Shown here piece after piece: positions 8,288-16,816 of a DNA stretch of 45,509 bases. Position 1 is the first letter of the stretch, and every line of letters begins with the position of its first letter. The notes beneath the pieces were generated by a model that searched no databases, was not told the DNA's origin, and worked only from the letters and a program-made list of their open reading frames with translations. The position numbers and the translations under genes were made by a program. The stretch is from Promicromonospora citrea (GTDB taxonomy: Bacteria > Actinomycetota > Actinomycetes > Actinomycetales > Cellulomonadaceae): positions 1 through 45,509 of the forward strand of contig NZ_JABEMG010000023.1 in assembly GCF_013004695.1 (NCBI RefSeq), given 5' to 3'.

Positions 8288-9507
8288 CAACCGATCTCGC
8301 CCTGGATGTCGTCGACCATCTTCTGCCAGGCGGCCTCGGGCTCGGACTTGCCCGAGATGATCGCGGCCTCGGTCACGCCCCAGTACGCCCAGACGGCACC
8401 CATCTCGGGCAGCGACGGCATCGGCACGGCGTCGGCACCGACCTCGCGGAAGCCCGCGGTGACGGGGTCCTCGGACGCGGTGTCGGCGGCCTCGAGCAGG
8501 GCCGGCGGGCGGTCGCCCGCCTCGTAGAGCGCGAGCTGCGCCTCGGGGGTGGCCATGTGGTTGACCAGGAAGTCGTTCGCGAGCAGGGCGTTCTCGCTCT
8601 GCGCGCTCACGTAGAAGCCCGCGACGCCGACGAACGGCTGTGCCGGCTCGCCGCCCGCGCTCGGGATCGGGTCGATCGCGACGTCGACGTCGGCGAACTG
8701 CTCGAGCATCCACGGGCCGCCCACGATGAAGGGGGACTCGCCCTTGGCGAACGCGGCGACGGCGACGTCGTAGGTGACGTCGGTGCTCAGCGTGCCCGCC
8801 TCAGCCTGCTCGGCCAGCCACTGCGCGAAGGCCGTGCCGCCCTCGCCGCCGAGCGCGAGCTCCGGCGTGTAGGAGCCGTCCTCGTTCTGCTCGAAGACCG
8901 GCGCGCCGAACGACGTCTGCAGCGGGTAGTACGTGTAGGGGTCGCCCTCGGTGGACGTCTGGATCAGCAGCGGGTACCGCGTCCCCGCCTCCTCGCCCGC
9001 AGCGATCGCGTCGTCCCACGTGGCCGGCGCCTCGGGCGCGAGCTCCGTGTTGCGGATGAGCGCGATGTTCTCGACGGCGTAGGGCAGGCCGTAGACCTGG
9101 CCGTCCTGCGTGAACGCGGCGACCGACACGGGCTCGAAGGCGTCGGCGGTGTCGCCGAGCTCGATGGGGGCCACGACGCCGTTCGTCGTGAGCTCGCCCA
9201 GCCAGTCGTGCGCGCCGACCGTGATGTCGGGGCCCTTGCCCGTGGGCACCTGGGCCAGGAAGTCGGGGCGGATGTCCTCGAAGTTCTTGAGGACCACCTC
9301 GACCTGCGCGCCCGTGGCCTCCTCGAAGCCGGTGGCCGCGTCCTCGACGGCGGCCTGGCGGGTCTCGTCGACCCAGACGGTGAGGGTGGCGCCCGCGCCG
9401 TCCGGCGCGGACGACTCCTCGCCCGCCGGTTCCTCGGCGCCGCCCGAGCAGGCGGTCAGCGCAAGCGTCGCGGTCAGCGCGGCGGCGGTCAGGATGCTCC
9501 GTCGCAT
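8287..9507 (-). CDS. malE: Maltose/maltodextrin-binding lipoprotein MalE
   Basis: A 406-residue family 1 solute-binding protein. The signal peptide MRRSILTAAALTATLALTAC ends in lipobox LTAC, so the mature protein is lipid-anchored on the outer face of the membrane. The pattern LTVWVDETRQAAVEDAATGFEEATG and the VGAHDWLGEL and YGLPYAVENIALIRN segments match maltodextrin-binding proteins. I chose the ATG at 9507 because AGGAG lies five bases before it; a GTG six bases further up overlaps that ribosome site. It is the first gene of malEFG and is divergent from the LacI-type regulator, with two candidate operators between them. Confidence 0.94.
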   Translation of the reverse strand: MRRSILTAAALTATLALTACSGGAEEPAGEESSAPDGAGATLTVWVDETRQAAVEDAATGFEEATGAQVEVVLKNFEDIRPDFLAQVPTGKGPDITVGAHDWLGELTTNGVVAPIELGDTADAFEPVSVAAFTQDGQVYGLPYAVENIALIRNTELAPEAPATWDDAIAAGEEAGTRYPLLIQTSTEGDPYTYYPLQTSFGAPVFEQNEDGSYTPELALGGEGGTAFAQWLAEQAEAGTLSTDVTYDVAVAAFAKGESPFIVGGPWMLEQFADVDVAIDPIPSAGGEPAQPFVGVAGFYVSAQSENALLANDFLVNHMATPEAQLALYEAGDRPPALLEAADTASEDPVTAGFREVGADAVPMPSLPEMGAVWAYWGVTEAAIISGKSEPEAAWQKMVDDIQGEIG

Positions 9508-9582
9508 CGTCACTCCTGTGGTTCACGGCCCGAGCGGGCCTGGTTCGGATGCCCGAACCGTACGGCGCGGCTGACAGGTCTT

Positions 9583-9594
9583 GCAAGGCGTTGC
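9583..9594. promoter_or_regulatory. LacI-type operator half-palindrome GCAA-N4-TTGC (site 1)
   Basis: GCAA GGCG TTGC lies between malE and the divergent LacI-family gene. Its GCAA/TTGC arms recur at 9607-9617 and before the alpha-glucosidase gene at 10856-10869. Centre-CpG-like GCAA..TTGC palindromes are typical LacI-family operators; the assignment to this regulator is inference from shared position. Confidence 0.6.
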
Positions 9595-9606
9595 GATAAA
9601 GTTTCA

Positions 9607-9617
9607 GCAACGCTTGC
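9607..9617. promoter_or_regulatory. LacI-type operator GCAA-CGC-TTGC (site 2)
   Basis: An 11-bp inverted repeat GCAA CGC TTGC, 42 bp upstream of the regulator start and 100 bp upstream of malE. It is 23-24 bp from site 1 centre to centre, about two helical turns, which would allow cooperative binding and joint control of both divergent promoters. Confidence 0.65.
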
Positions 9618-9648
9618 AGTCGTATGAAAGCCGGGACGAGGAGGTCCG

Positions 9649-10692
9649 ATGTCACCTAGGCTGCCTGGCGTGCGCACTCGACTGACGGACCTCGCCGAGC
9701 AGGCAGGGGTCTCCACCGCGACGGTGTCGCGCGTGCTCAACGGCAAGCCCGGCGTCGCGGGCGAGACCCGGCAGGCGGTGCTCGCGGCCCTCGACGTGCT
9801 CGGCTACGAACGGCCGTCCGCCCTGCGCGCGCGGCCCGCCGGCCTCATCGGGCTGGTCGTGCCCGAGCTGTCCAACCCGGTGTTCCCCGCGTTCGCGCAG
9901 GCCATCGAGTCGCAGCTCGCCTCGCGCGGGTACACGCCGCTGCTGTGCACCCAGTCCCCCGGCGGCACGACGGAGGACGAGTACGTCGAGACGCTCATCG
10001 ACCACGCCGTCGACGGCATCGTGTTCGTCTCCGGCAAGCACGCCGACACGCGCGCCTCCACCGAGCGCTACCAGCGTCTGCGCGGGCGCGGCCTGCCGAT
10101 CGTGCTCATCAACGGGTACGCCGAGGGCATCGACGCCCCGTTCGTCTCGCCGGACGACGCCGCGAGCGTCGAGCTGTCCGTGCGCCACCTCGTCGCGCTG
10201 GGCCACCGCCGCATCGGCATGGCCATCGGCCCCGACCGGTTCGTGCCAGCGCGGCGCAAGATCGCCGCGTTCGTGGCGCAGCTCGTGCGGCACGGCCTCG
10301 CGGCGGACGAGGCGGCGGGCCGCGAGCACGTGAGCCTCACGCTCTACACCCTCGAGGGTGGCCAGGCCGCGGCCGGCGAGCTGTTCGACAGCGGCCACAC
10401 CGCCGTCGTCTGCGGGTCCGACCTCATGGCGCTCGGCGCCGTGCGGGCCGCGCACGCCCGGGGGCTGTCGGTGCCCGACGACGTGAGCGTGGTGGGCTAC
10501 GACGACTCCCCGCTGGTCGCGTTCACCGACCCGCCGCTGACGACCGTGCGCCAGCCCGTCGCCGACATGGCGCACGCCGCGGTGAGCGCGCTGCTCACGG
10601 AGATCCACGGCGAGCGCGCGCCGCGCGCCGAGCTGCTGTTCGTGCCCGAGCTCGTGGTGCGGGGGTCGACCGGGGCGGCGCCCCAGGGCTGA
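9649..10692 (+). CDS. LacI-family transcriptional regulator (MalR-like)
   Basis: A 347-residue regulator. The N-terminal helix-turn-helix reads LTDLAEQAGVSTATVSRVLNG at about residues 12-32, with the hinge helix following at about 50-62. A periplasmic-binding-protein-like sugar domain runs from GLIGLVVPELSNPVFP to the end. The ATG at 9649 has GAGGAGG eight to ten bases upstream and was preferred to internal GTG codons. Position between malEFG and an alpha-glucosidase, with matching operator-like palindromes before both units, indicates control of maltose or maltodextrin uptake and use, probably as a repressor released by sugar (inference). Confidence 0.92.
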   Translation: MSPRLPGVRTRLTDLAEQAGVSTATVSRVLNGKPGVAGETRQAVLAALDVLGYERPSALRARPAGLIGLVVPELSNPVFPAFAQAIESQLASRGYTPLLCTQSPGGTTEDEYVETLIDHAVDGIVFVSGKHADTRASTERYQRLRGRGLPIVLINGYAEGIDAPFVSPDDAASVELSVRHLVALGHRRIGMAIGPDRFVPARRKIAAFVAQLVRHGLAADEAAGREHVSLTLYTLEGGQAAAGELFDSGHTAVVCGSDLMALGAVRAAHARGLSVPDDVSVVGYDDSPLVAFTDPPLTTVRQPVADMAHAAVSALLTEIHGERAPRAELLFVPELVVRGSTGAAPQG

Positions 10693-10914
10693 ACCGGCTT
10701 GCTCCGCACGCCCCGCCGTCGGCGTCGCGCCGCTGAGATGGTGCTGCGCCGCCACGGCGACCGGGGCACAGCGCGGCGACCGCCAGGGGCCGGCGGCGCG
10801 GGAGGCCGCGACCTGAGCGGGCGGCCCGTCGGGAAGAAATCCTCCCGTACGCTTGCTGCAACCTTGCAGGACCATTCCCCCCGACCCACCCCCGACCTAC
10901 GAGGACGCTTCACC
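10693..10914 (+). other. Gap between regulator and alpha-glucosidase genes
   Basis: A 222-bp stretch without a credible gene. It holds GC-rich potential stems just after the regulator stop, a short GGGA/TCCC hairpin around AT-richer AGAAATCC near 10830-10845, and the operator at 10856-10869. An in-frame upstream extension of the alpha-glucosidase to 10699 lacks a ribosome site and protein-family similarity. Confidence 0.55.
10856..10869. promoter_or_regulatory. LacI-type operator CTGCAA-CC-TTGCAG upstream of alpha-glucosidase
   Basis: A perfect 14-bp inverted repeat (CTGCAA, CC, TTGCAG), 46 bp before the GTG start of the GH13 gene. The inner GCAA/TTGC arms are the same as those in the malE/regulator intergenic region, so the glucosidase is a likely member of the same regulon. 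Confidence 0.68.
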
Positions 10915-12651
10915 GTGACCCGCACCGCCCCGCCCAGCACCGACGACCTCACCGCGACCGACACCGTCAACTCCCCCGCCCGGGGTGGCGAGTGGTGGCG
11001 CGACGCCGTCATCTACCAGGTCTACCCCCGCTCGTTCGCGGACGGCGACGGCGACGGCATCGGCGACCTGCCCGGCGTCACCGCCCGACTCGACCACCTG
11101 GAGCAGCTCGGCGTCGACGCCGTCTGGCTCAGCCCGTTCTACCGCTCCCCCCAGAAGGACGCCGGGTACGACGTCGCCGACTACCGCGACATCGACCCGC
11201 TGTTCGGCACGCTGGCCGACTTCGACGAGATGCTCGCCGCCGCGCACGAACGCGGCCTCAAGGTCATCGTCGACCTGGTCCCCAACCACTCCTCCGACCA
11301 GCACGTCTGGTTCCAGGAGGCGCTCGCCGCGGCCCCCGGCTCGGCCGCGCGCGCCCGGTACGTCTTCCGCGACGGGCGCGGCCCGGCGGGCGACGAGCCG
11401 CCGAACAACTGGCAGTCCATCTTCGGCGGCCCCGCCTGGACCCGCCTGGCCCCGCGCGAGGACGACGGCCCGCTCGGCCCGCAGTGGTACCTGCACCTGT
11501 TCGACTCGTCGCAGCCGGACCTCGACTGGGACAACCCCGAGGTCCGCGCCGAGTTCGAGGACGTCCTGCGGTTCTGGCTCGACCGGGGCGTCGACGGGTT
11601 CCGCGTCGACGTCGCGCACGGCATGGTCAAGGCGCCCGGCCTGCCCGACTGGGACGGCACCACGTCCATGGTCGAGGGCACGGTCGCCGAGGACGGCTCG
11701 ACGGGCGCGGGCAACAGCGGCCCCATGTTCGACCAGGAGGGCGTGCACGACATCTACCGCGCCTGGCACCGGGTGCTGGCCGAGTACGACGGCGACCGCG
11801 CCCTCGTGGCCGAGGCGTGGGTCGAGCCGCTGAGCCGCCTGGCCCGCTACGTGCGCCCGGACGAGATGCACCAGGCGTTCAACTTCTCCTTCCTCACCAC
11901 GCCGTGGGACGCCGCCACGCTGCGCACCGTGGTCGACGTGTCGCTGCGCACCATGGACGCCGTCGGCGCGCCCACCACCTGGGTGCTGTCCAACCACGAC
12001 GTCGTGCGGCACGCGTCGCGCTTCGGCCTCCCCGAGATCGGCGGGCGCCAGCTCAACGGCATCGGCGCGGACGACCCGCAGCCCGACGCCGCGCTCGGCC
12101 TGCGCCGCGCCCGCGCGGCGACCCTGCTCATGCTCGGCCTGCCGGGCTCGGCCTACGTCTACCAGGGCGAGGAGCTCGGTCTGCCCGACCACACGGCGCT
12201 GCCCGCCGAGGTGCGTCAGGACCCGTCGTTCTTCCGCACGGACGGCGCCGAGCCGGGCCGCGACGGCTGCCGCGTGCCGCTGCCGTGGGTCGGGGGCGCG
12301 CCGGGCAACGGGTTCGGCCCGACCGGGAAGACGTGGCTGCCGCAGCCCGAGGCGTACGCCGAGCTGGCCGCCGACCGGCAGTACGGCGTCGAGGGCTCGA
12401 CGTTCGAGCTGTACCGGACAGCCCTGGGTCTGCGCCGGGCCGAGAAGATCGGCACGAGCACGCTGGCGTGGGTCGACTCGCTGGCGTCCGACCCGGACGT
12501 CGTCGCCTTCCAGGTCGCCGGCGTCGTGGTGCTGGCCAACCTCGGCGGCACGCCGGTGCCGCTGCCCGCGGACGCCCAGGTGCTCGTCGCCTCGGGCGAC
12601 CTGGTCGACGGCGCCCTGCCGGCCGACACGACCGTCTGGCTGCGCGCGTAG
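10915..12651 (+). CDS. GH13 alpha-glucosidase (oligo-alpha-glucosidase type)
   Basis: A 578-residue cytoplasmic glycoside hydrolase family 13 enzyme. The family regions are clear: [21 protein letters not shown] at the start, DLVPNHSS near residue 120, nucleophile D232 in GFRVDVAH, acid/base E300 in LVAEAWVEP, and D362 in LSNHDVVRH. There is no signal peptide. Oligo-1,6-glucosidase and alpha-1,4-glucosidase members share this layout; DLVPNHSS fits an alpha-1,4-active enzyme such as those cleaving maltose and maltodextrin. The start is GTG at 10915, nine bases after GAGGA. It follows the LacI-type gene and ends one base before the convergent arcA stop. Confidence 0.93.
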   Translation: MTRTAPPSTDDLTATDTVNSPARGGEWWRDAVIYQVYPRSFADGDGDGIGDLPGVTARLDHLEQLGVDAVWLSPFYRSPQKDAGYDVADYRDIDPLFGTLADFDEMLAAAHERGLKVIVDLVPNHSSDQHVWFQEALAAAPGSAARARYVFRDGRGPAGDEPPNNWQSIFGGPAWTRLAPREDDGPLGPQWYLHLFDSSQPDLDWDNPEVRAEFEDVLRFWLDRGVDGFRVDVAHGMVKAPGLPDWDGTTSMVEGTVAEDGSTGAGNSGPMFDQEGVHDIYRAWHRVLAEYDGDRALVAEAWVEPLSRLARYVRPDEMHQAFNFSFLTTPWDAATLRTVVDVSLRTMDAVGAPTTWVLSNHDVVRHASRFGLPEIGGRQLNGIGADDPQPDAALGLRRARAATLLMLGLPGSAYVYQGEELGLPDHTALPAEVRQDPSFFRTDGAEPGRDGCRVPLPWVGGAPGNGFGPTGKTWLPQPEAYAELAADRQYGVEGSTFELYRTALGLRRAEKIGTSTLAWVDSLASDPDVVAFQVAGVVVLANLGGTPVPLPADAQVLVASGDLVDGALPADTTVWLRA

Positions 12652-12652
12652 C

Positions 12653-13912
12653 TCAGGACACCGGGTCGCGGGCGATGGGGCAGGTCATGCAGTGGCCTCC
12701 CCCGCGCCCGCGGCCCAGCTCCGCGCCGTCGATCTCGACGACCTCGATGCCGGCCTTGCGCAGCAGCCGGTTGGTCGTCGTGTTCCGGTCGTAGGTGTAG
12801 ACCACGCCGGGCTCGACCGCGACGGCGTTGTTGCCGCTGTCCCACTGCTGCCGCTCCGACTCGTAGACGTCGCCCCCTGTCTCGATGACCTGGAGCCTGC
12901 CGAGGCCGGTCTCGCGGGCCACGACGTCGAGGAACGACGTGCCCGTCTCGTCGGTGACCGACAGGCCGCCGCCGTCGCCCGGGCGCAGCACGAACGGGTG
13001 GATGTCGCCGACGATGCGCGGGTAGACGGTCACGGTGTCGACGTCCGCGAACGTCATCACCGTGTCGAGGTGCATCGCCGAGCGCAGCCGCGGCATGCCG
13101 GCCACGACGACACGCTCGGCCGCGCCCTGCTCGAACAGCGCGGCCGCGAGCTGCGTGATCCCCTGCCGCGACGTGCGCTCGCTCATGCCGACGAGCACCG
13201 TGCCGTCACCGACCGGCATGACGTCGCCGCCCTCGACCGTGGCCCGCTGGTGGTCGGTCTCCGGGTCACCCCACCAGACCGTCGACCCGACGAAGTCCGG
13301 GTGGAACTCGTACACGGCCTTCATGAGCAGCGTCTCGTCGTGGCGCGCGGGCCAGTACAGCGGGTTGAGCGTCACGCCGCCGTACAGCCAGCACGTGGTG
13401 TCCCGCGTGAACAGCGTGTTGGGCACGGGCGCCATGAGGTACTCGCGGGTGTCGGGCGTGTACTCCGCGAGCGCCCGGTGGGCCGGCGGCAGGTCGGGCA
13501 CGTCGTCCGTGGCCAGGCCGCCGACCAGGTGCTCGGCGAGCTGCTCGGGCTCCAGCCCCTCGAGGAAGGCGCGGGTCGCCTCCAGCAGGCCGGGGCCGAC
13601 GACGCCGGGCACGATCTTGCGGTCCAGCAGCCAGTCGCGCGCGCCCGGTACCCGCAGGGTCGCGGCGAGCACCTCGTGCAGCTCGACGACGTCGACGCCG
13701 CGCGAGCGCAGGTCCGCGACGAACGCGGCGTGGTGCTCGATGGCGCGGTCCACCCACAGCACGTCGTCGAACAGCAGCTCGTCCGACGTGGTGGGGGTGA
13801 GCCGCCGGTGCGCGAGGCCGGGCCGGCACACGAGCACCTTGCGCAGGCGGCCGACCTCGGAGTGGACGCCGTAGGCCGCCGACGGAGGCGGCGCATCGGT
13901 CGGGGTGGTCAT
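12653..13912 (-). CDS. arcA: Arginine deiminase
   Basis: A 419-residue enzyme converting L-arginine to citrulline and ammonia. Family blocks are in order: [12 protein letters not shown] at about 22-33, NTLFTRDT with substrate-binding residues at about 174-181, the EGGDV metal-free catalytic Asp/Glu region, HLDTVMTF with the catalytic His at about 280, and the C-terminal GGGHCMTCP with nucleophile Cys near residue 406. The ribosome site GAGAGGGG precedes the ATG at 13912. It lies 42 bp downstream of an arginine/ornithine antiporter gene. Ornithine carbamoyltransferase and carbamate kinase genes, usual partners in the arginine deiminase pathway, are not next to it. Confidence 0.95.
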   Translation of the reverse strand: MTTPTDAPPPSAAYGVHSEVGRLRKVLVCRPGLAHRRLTPTTSDELLFDDVLWVDRAIEHHAAFVADLRSRGVDVVELHEVLAATLRVPGARDWLLDRKIVPGVVGPGLLEATRAFLEGLEPEQLAEHLVGGLATDDVPDLPPAHRALAEYTPDTREYLMAPVPNTLFTRDTTCWLYGGVTLNPLYWPARHDETLLMKAVYEFHPDFVGSTVWWGDPETDHQRATVEGGDVMPVGDGTVLVGMSERTSRQGITQLAAALFEQGAAERVVVAGMPRLRSAMHLDTVMTFADVDTVTVYPRIVGDIHPFVLRPGDGGGLSVTDETGTSFLDVVARETGLGRLQVIETGGDVYESERQQWDSGNNAVAVEPGVVYTYDRNTTTNRLLRKAGIEVVEIDGAELGRGRGGGHCMTCPIARDPVS

Positions 13913-13954
13913 GGTGGCCCCTCTCGGGTCGGGGTGGGTCGGGTCTCGGGTGGC

Positions 13955-15412
13955 TCAGATGGAGATCGCGCCCGTGGCGAGCGCGACGACGCCCGCGACC
14001 GCCCCGGCCACGGACACGACGAAGATCACGAGCTCGCCGCGGCTGAAGACGCGGCGGCCCTGCTCGCGGCGGGTCATCGCGAAGAGGATGGTCGCGGGGG
14101 CGTAGATGACGAACGAGAGCAGCACGAACGTGAGCCCGGCCGCGAAGAGCAGGAACGCGGTGTAGACGACGGCGAGCGCCGCGACGACGAGGTCGCCGCG
14201 GGTGGGCGTGCCCGCGGCCGTCCCGCCGCGGCCCACGGCGAGCTTGAGCGCGTAGCCCGCGGCGAGCAGGAACGGGATGAGGGTGAGCGCGCTGGTGAGG
14301 TCGAGGGCGAAGGTGAACGCGTCGTCCGACAGCAGCGTCACGACCAGCATCACCTGGATGAGCAGCGTGCTGAGCAGCAGCGCGGCGCGCGGCACGTCGT
14401 TGTGGTCGATCCGGGCGAGGAAGCGGGGCATGTCGCGGTCCTTGGCGGCGACGTACAGCACCTCGGACGCCATGAGGGTCCAGGCGAGGTACGCGCCGAG
14501 CACCGAGACGATGAGCCCGGCACTGACGAACACGGCGCCCCACCCGCCGACGGCGGCCTCCAGCACGCCCGCCATCGACGGCTGCCGGAGCTGAGCGAGC
14601 TCCTCCATGGGCAGGATGCCGTAGGACACGATCGTCACGGACGCGAAGATCGAGAGCACCATGAGGAAGCCGAGCACGGTGGCGCGGCCGACGTCCTCCC
14701 GGCGCCGCGCGTGCCGCGAGTAGACGCTCGCGCCCTCGACGCCGAGGAAGACGAAGACGGTCGCCAGCATCGTGCCGCGCACCTGCTCGAACAGCGGGCC
14801 GGTGATGCCGTAGCCCTGGAAGTTCTCGGCGAGCACCTGCGGGTCGAGCAGGAAGACGGCGATGAGCACGAACGCGATGATCGGCAGCACCTTGGCGACG
14901 GTGACGATGCGGTTGATCGCCGTCGCCTCCTTCACACCGCGCCGCACGAGCAGGTAGAACAGCCACACGCACGCGGTCGAGGCGGCGAACGCGACGACGG
15001 TGTCGCCCTCGCCGAGCACCGGGAGGACGGCACCCAGCGTGGACATGATGAGGATCCAGTAGGTGACGTTGCCCACGCACGCGCTCGCCCAGTACCCGAA
15101 CGCCGAGAAGAAGCCGAGGTACTCGCCGAACCCGGCCTTCGCGTACGCGTAGACGCCCGAGTCGAGCTCGGGCTTGCGGATCGCCAGGCGCTGGAAGACG
15201 AACGCGAGCATGAGCATGCCCGTGCCCGCGACCGCCCAGGAGATCAGGGCGCCGAGCACGCCCGTCTCGCCCGCGAAGCGGCTGGGCAGGGAGAACACCC
15301 CCGCGCCGACCATCGAGCCGACGACCATCGCGGTGAGGGTCGCGAGGGTGATCGTCGCGGTGGCGGGCGGGCTGTGCTGAGTGCCGTGGTGCGTCGTGTC
15401 GTCCGACTGCAT
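13955..15412 (-). CDS. arcD: Arginine/ornithine antiporter, APC family
   Basis: A 485-residue amino acid permease with about 12-13 membrane helices. After a short His/Thr-rich cytoplasmic start the first helix carries VVGSMVGAGVFSLPS, the Gly-rich unwound segment that binds substrate backbone in APC transporters. ELDSGVYAYAKAGFGEYLGF and RVNRIV-like loops match the ArcD/YjdE basic amino acid antiporter group. I chose the ATG at 15412; 37 extra residues up to 15523 are Arg/Gly-rich and have no helix. With arcA it would exchange external arginine for ornithine or citrulline. The pair forms a two-gene operon. Confidence 0.9.
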   Translation of the reverse strand: MQSDDTTHHGTQHSPPATATITLATLTAMVVGSMVGAGVFSLPSRFAGETGVLGALISWAVAGTGMLMLAFVFQRLAIRKPELDSGVYAYAKAGFGEYLGFFSAFGYWASACVGNVTYWILIMSTLGAVLPVLGEGDTVVAFAASTACVWLFYLLVRRGVKEATAINRIVTVAKVLPIIAFVLIAVFLLDPQVLAENFQGYGITGPLFEQVRGTMLATVFVFLGVEGASVYSRHARRREDVGRATVLGFLMVLSIFASVTIVSYGILPMEELAQLRQPSMAGVLEAAVGGWGAVFVSAGLIVSVLGAYLAWTLMASEVLYVAAKDRDMPRFLARIDHNDVPRAALLLSTLLIQVMLVVTLLSDDAFTFALDLTSALTLIPFLLAAGYALKLAVGRGGTAAGTPTRGDLVVAALAVVYTAFLLFAAGLTFVLLSFVIYAPATILFAMTRREQGRRVFSRGELVIFVVSVAGAVAGVVALATGAISI

Positions 15413-15507
15413 GGCGGGGCCCTTCGAACGGTCGAGCGCACCGGTGTCCCGGTGCTCCCGGCGCCCGCGCCCCCCCTCGAGCCCCGGCACTCCATTAAGG
15501 GCACGCC

Positions 15508-15520
15508 CCGAACGGTTCGG
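15508..15520. promoter_or_regulatory. Inverted repeat CCGAAC-G-GTTCGG between arcD and dusB
   Basis: A perfect 6-bp inverted repeat with a 1-bp centre, in the 143-bp divergent region between the arginine antiporter and dusB. It is close to 100 bp upstream of arcD and 36 bp from dusB, where a regulator of either could bind. No regulator gene is adjacent, so the binder is unknown. Confidence 0.4.
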
Positions 15521-15555
15521 CAAAAGGGAGAAGGACGTGGTGGGACAATGGGGAC

Positions 15556-16746
15556 GTGACCTCTGCCCTCGACACCACCACCGTGCTCCCGCCCCTGGAG
15601 ATCGGCCCGCTCACCGTGGCGACGCCCGTCGTGCTCGCGCCCATGGCCGGCGTGACCAACCGGGCGTTCCGCACGCTGTGCCGGGAGGCCGGCCGGTCGA
15701 CGGGGTTCGACCCCGGGCTCTACGTCGCCGAGATGGTCACCAGCCGCGCGCTCGTGGAGCGCAACACCGAGGCGCTGCGCATCGTCACGTTCGGCGACGA
15801 CGAGACCCCGCGCTCGGCGCAGGTGTACGGCGTGGACCCGGCCACGGTGGGCGCCGCGGTGCGGATCATCGCGGGCGAGGACCGCGCCGACCACGTCGAC
15901 CTCAACTTCGGCTGCCCCGTGCCCAAGGTGACGCGCAAGGGCGGCGGAGCGGCGCTGCCGTGGAAGCGGCAGCTCTTCACCGACATCGTGCGCGCCGCCG
16001 TCGAGGCCGCCGAGCCGTACGGGGTGCCCGTCACGGTCAAGATGCGCAAGGGCATCGACGACGAGCACCTCACCTTCCTCGAGGCGGGCCGGATCGCGGA
16101 GTCCCTCGGCGTGGCCGCCGTCGCGCTCCACGCGCGCACGGCCGCCCAGCACTACTCGGGCCAGGCCGAGTGGGAGGCGATCGCCCGGCTCAAGGAGACG
16201 GTCCGGAGCATCCCGGTGCTCGGCAACGGCGACATCTGGTCGGCCGAGGACGCGGTGCGGATGGTCGAGCAGACCGGGGCCGACGGCGTGGTCGTCGGCC
16301 GGGGCTGCCAGGGCCGCCCGTGGCTGTTCGCCGACCTGGCCGCCGCGTTCAACGGCTCCGACGCCCGCGTGCGGCCGGGTCTGCGCGAGGTGGCCGAGAC
16401 CGTCTACCGGCACGGCGAGCTGATGATCGAGTACTTCGACGGTGACGAGGGCAAGGGCATGCGCGACCTGCGCAAGCACATGGCCTGGTACCTCAAGGGG
16501 TACGCGGTCGGCGGCGAGAAGCGGCAGGCGCTCGCCCTCGTGAGCACGCTGGCCGAGCTGCGCGAGCGGCTCGACGCGCTCGACCTGGACGCCCCCTACC
16601 CGGGCGAGGACGCCGAGGGCCCGCGCGGGCGGGCGGGGTCGCCCAAGACGCCGCACCTGCCCTACGGGTGGCTCGACTCCCGGGACCTGTCCGAGGAGTT
16701 CGAGGCGAAGCTGCGCGAGGCCGAGCTGAGCGTCAGCGGAGGCTGA
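15556..16746 (+). CDS. dusB: tRNA-dihydrouridine synthase (DusB type)
   Basis: A 396-residue flavoenzyme reducing uridine in the tRNA D-loop. The FMN-binding barrel begins LAPMAGVTNRAFRTLCREAG at about residues 29-48. The catalytic Cys is in HVDLNFGCPVPKVTRKGGG near residue 120, KMRKGIDDEH follows, and GNGDIWSAEDA then GRGCQGRPWLF mark the phosphate-binding loops. The C-terminal helical domain carries KGMRDLRKHMAWYLKG, which contacts tRNA. Start is GTG at 15556. No convincing Shine-Dalgarno is present; a -10-like GACAAT ends six bases before the GTG, so the transcript may be leaderless (inference). Confidence 0.95.
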   Translation: MTSALDTTTVLPPLEIGPLTVATPVVLAPMAGVTNRAFRTLCREAGRSTGFDPGLYVAEMVTSRALVERNTEALRIVTFGDDETPRSAQVYGVDPATVGAAVRIIAGEDRADHVDLNFGCPVPKVTRKGGGAALPWKRQLFTDIVRAAVEAAEPYGVPVTVKMRKGIDDEHLTFLEAGRIAESLGVAAVALHARTAAQHYSGQAEWEAIARLKETVRSIPVLGNGDIWSAEDAVRMVEQTGADGVVVGRGCQGRPWLFADLAAAFNGSDARVRPGLREVAETVYRHGELMIEYFDGDEGKGMRDLRKHMAWYLKGYAVGGEKRQALALVSTLAELRERLDALDLDAPYPGEDAEGPRGRAGSPKTPHLPYGWLDSRDLSEEFEAKLREAELSVSGG

Positions 16747-16816
16747 GCCCGGCCGGTACGCTCCTGTGCGGCCCTGCCGACCCGTCCGCCCGCCGACCTG
16801 CCGCCCGAGGAGTCCT

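Noticed and set aside
12653-13912. arcA read as part of a broken operon or pseudogene
   Set aside because: The frame is full-length with all active-site blocks; only the partners are absent.
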